A stretch of DNA of 5,011 nt from an uncultured Nitrososphaerota archaeon. GTDB lineage: Bacteria; Bacillota; Clostridia; Oscillospirales; Ruminococcaceae. The notes beneath the pieces were generated by a model. The model had not been told where the DNA came from. It was given only the letters and a program-made list of their open reading frames with translations, and made no database searches. Made by a program: the position numbers and the translations under genes. This document shows positions 4,565 to 5,011 of the stretch, piece after piece (position 1 is the first letter of the stretch; each line of letters starts with the position of its first letter). The stretch lies in the NCBI GenBank assembly GCA_934869045.1, contig CAKXAF010000196.1, positions 1 to 5,011 of the forward strand, written 5' to 3'.

Positions 4565-5011
4565 TCACCTCTCCAGAAAATTGTACCGGTCCAGGGAACT
4601 CTGGATATTTTCATCCAAACGTGCCAGATACCGGTCTGAAAGAAGGATTCCCCTCTGCACGCTGTTCATACCGAATCTTCTCCGGACACGATCTGTGGTT
4701 CTCTCCAGAGCCTGGCGCTTCTGGTGTGTCTTTTCTCCCAGAAGGAAGCACTGTTCCGGCGCGTTGATTCCGATCAAGTCCGTGACCCGCACGCCGATTC
4801 CCCGCAAAGGCTTCGGCCAGCTGTAAACTCTTTTGAAAAGAGAAAATGCCTGTTCCGCAATCTCAGAGCAGAGATTGGTATGCCGCTTCATCGGTACCTG
4901 GCGTTCCCAATGCTTCAGCTCATTGTCCCGAAGCGATATCACTATAGTTTTTCCTTTTAGGCCCTGTTCCCGCAGCCTCCGGGCTACGCTTTCCGCCAGT
5001 AAGTACAAGAC
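4565..5011 (-). CDS. Y-family DNA polymerase (UmuC/UvrX-like), C-terminal part, N-terminus off window
   Basis: These are the last 148 residues of a translesion polymerase; the frame is open through the right edge, so the ATG at 5008 is internal and the catalytic palm and fingers lie outside. The visible part is the little-finger (IMS_C) domain, which grips DNA beside the lesion. Seen in the fragment, numbering from its first residue: LAESVARRLREQGLKGKTI (5-23), followed by an ISLRDN strand (25-30), the helix EIAEQAFSLFKRVY (50-63), then LRGIGVRVTDLI (69-80). The tail RRFGMNSVQRGILLSDRYL, near the C-terminus, is typical of Firmicute UvrX/YqjW-type proteins rather than classic DinB. At 87-91, QCFLL occupies the place where relatives carry a QLSLF-type beta-clamp-binding motif, so clamp binding may be weakened. 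It heads the visible module and is followed at 6 bases by SRAP. Confidence 0.93.
   Translation of the reverse strand, partial: VLYLLAESVARRLREQGLKGKTIVISLRDNELKHWERQVPMKRHTNLCSEIAEQAFSLFKRVYSWPKPLRGIGVRVTDLIGINAPEQCFLLGEKTHQKRQALERTTDRVRRRFGMNSVQRGILLSDRYLARLDENIQSSLDRYNFLER
4568..4574 (-). promoter_or_regulatory. SRAP gene ribosome binding site
   Basis: GGAGAGG on the minus strand, inside the last codons of the polymerase gene. Spacing is 9 bases to ATG 4558 and 3 bases to ATG 4564, which favours the start that makes cysteine residue 2. Confidence 0.8.

Noticed and set aside
1..5011. CRISPR array, insertion sequence, or tRNA-associated integration site
   Set aside because: No regularly spaced repeats or transposase/integrase genes are visible, and I saw no duplicated 3' end of the tRNA within the window.

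Overview
The window looks like the chromosome of a moderately GC-rich Clostridia-type Firmicute, possibly from the Oscillospiraceae or a related gut lineage. The basis is strong AGGAGG-type ribosome binding sites in front of almost every gene, compact sigma-A promoters with 17-18 base spacers, a tRNA gene with encoded CCA, the trmK-nif3 pair, and a Firmicute-style Y-family polymerase. The genus cannot be named from this sequence. Most of the window is housekeeping DNA; no insertion sequence, CRISPR array or prophage gene is visible.

Layout, left to right. Positions 1-1322 (minus strand) hold trmK (tRNA m1A22 methyltransferase) and, joined by an ATGA stop/start overlap, a Nif3-family metal-binding protein whose C-terminus runs off the left edge. 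A strong hairpin (1343-1371) separates this pair from a small CxxC DUF1858 protein (1383-1583, minus), which has its own promoter (1616-1645). Next is metA (1649-2587, minus), the homoserine O-acyltransferase of methionine synthesis. Its residue 111 is Glu, which predicts acetyl-CoA rather than succinyl-CoA, and its promoter lies at 2622-2650. Then comes a small cysteine-rich TSCPD protein (2688-2948, minus). It is divergent, across a 170-base region holding two promoters, from an unrecognised 97-residue helical protein (3119-3412, plus). A tRNA-Arg(CCG) gene (3557-3631, plus) follows, with an A-tract UP element, a near-ideal promoter and its own terminator. The right end (3741-5011, minus) is a tightly packed DNA-damage-tolerance module: the C-terminal part of a UmuC/UvrX-like Y-family polymerase, an SRAP (YedK/HMCES-like) abasic-site protein, and an 85-residue protein of unknown function. 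Stop and start are 6 bases apart at the first junction and overlap as ATGA at the second.

The damage module is the most interesting part. A lesion-bypass polymerase, an abasic-site crosslinker and a small beta-rich unknown protein are translated from one message, so the unknown protein is a candidate accessory factor. Its layout loosely recalls small proteins beside polymerases in other bacteria, but no established name can be assigned from sequence alone. Several obvious first-in-frame starts (trmK, DUF1858, metA, TSCPD, SRAP) are probably upstream of the real start; ribosome binding site spacing and family N-termini place the starts given here. Of these, SRAP matters most, because its catalytic cysteine must be residue 2.
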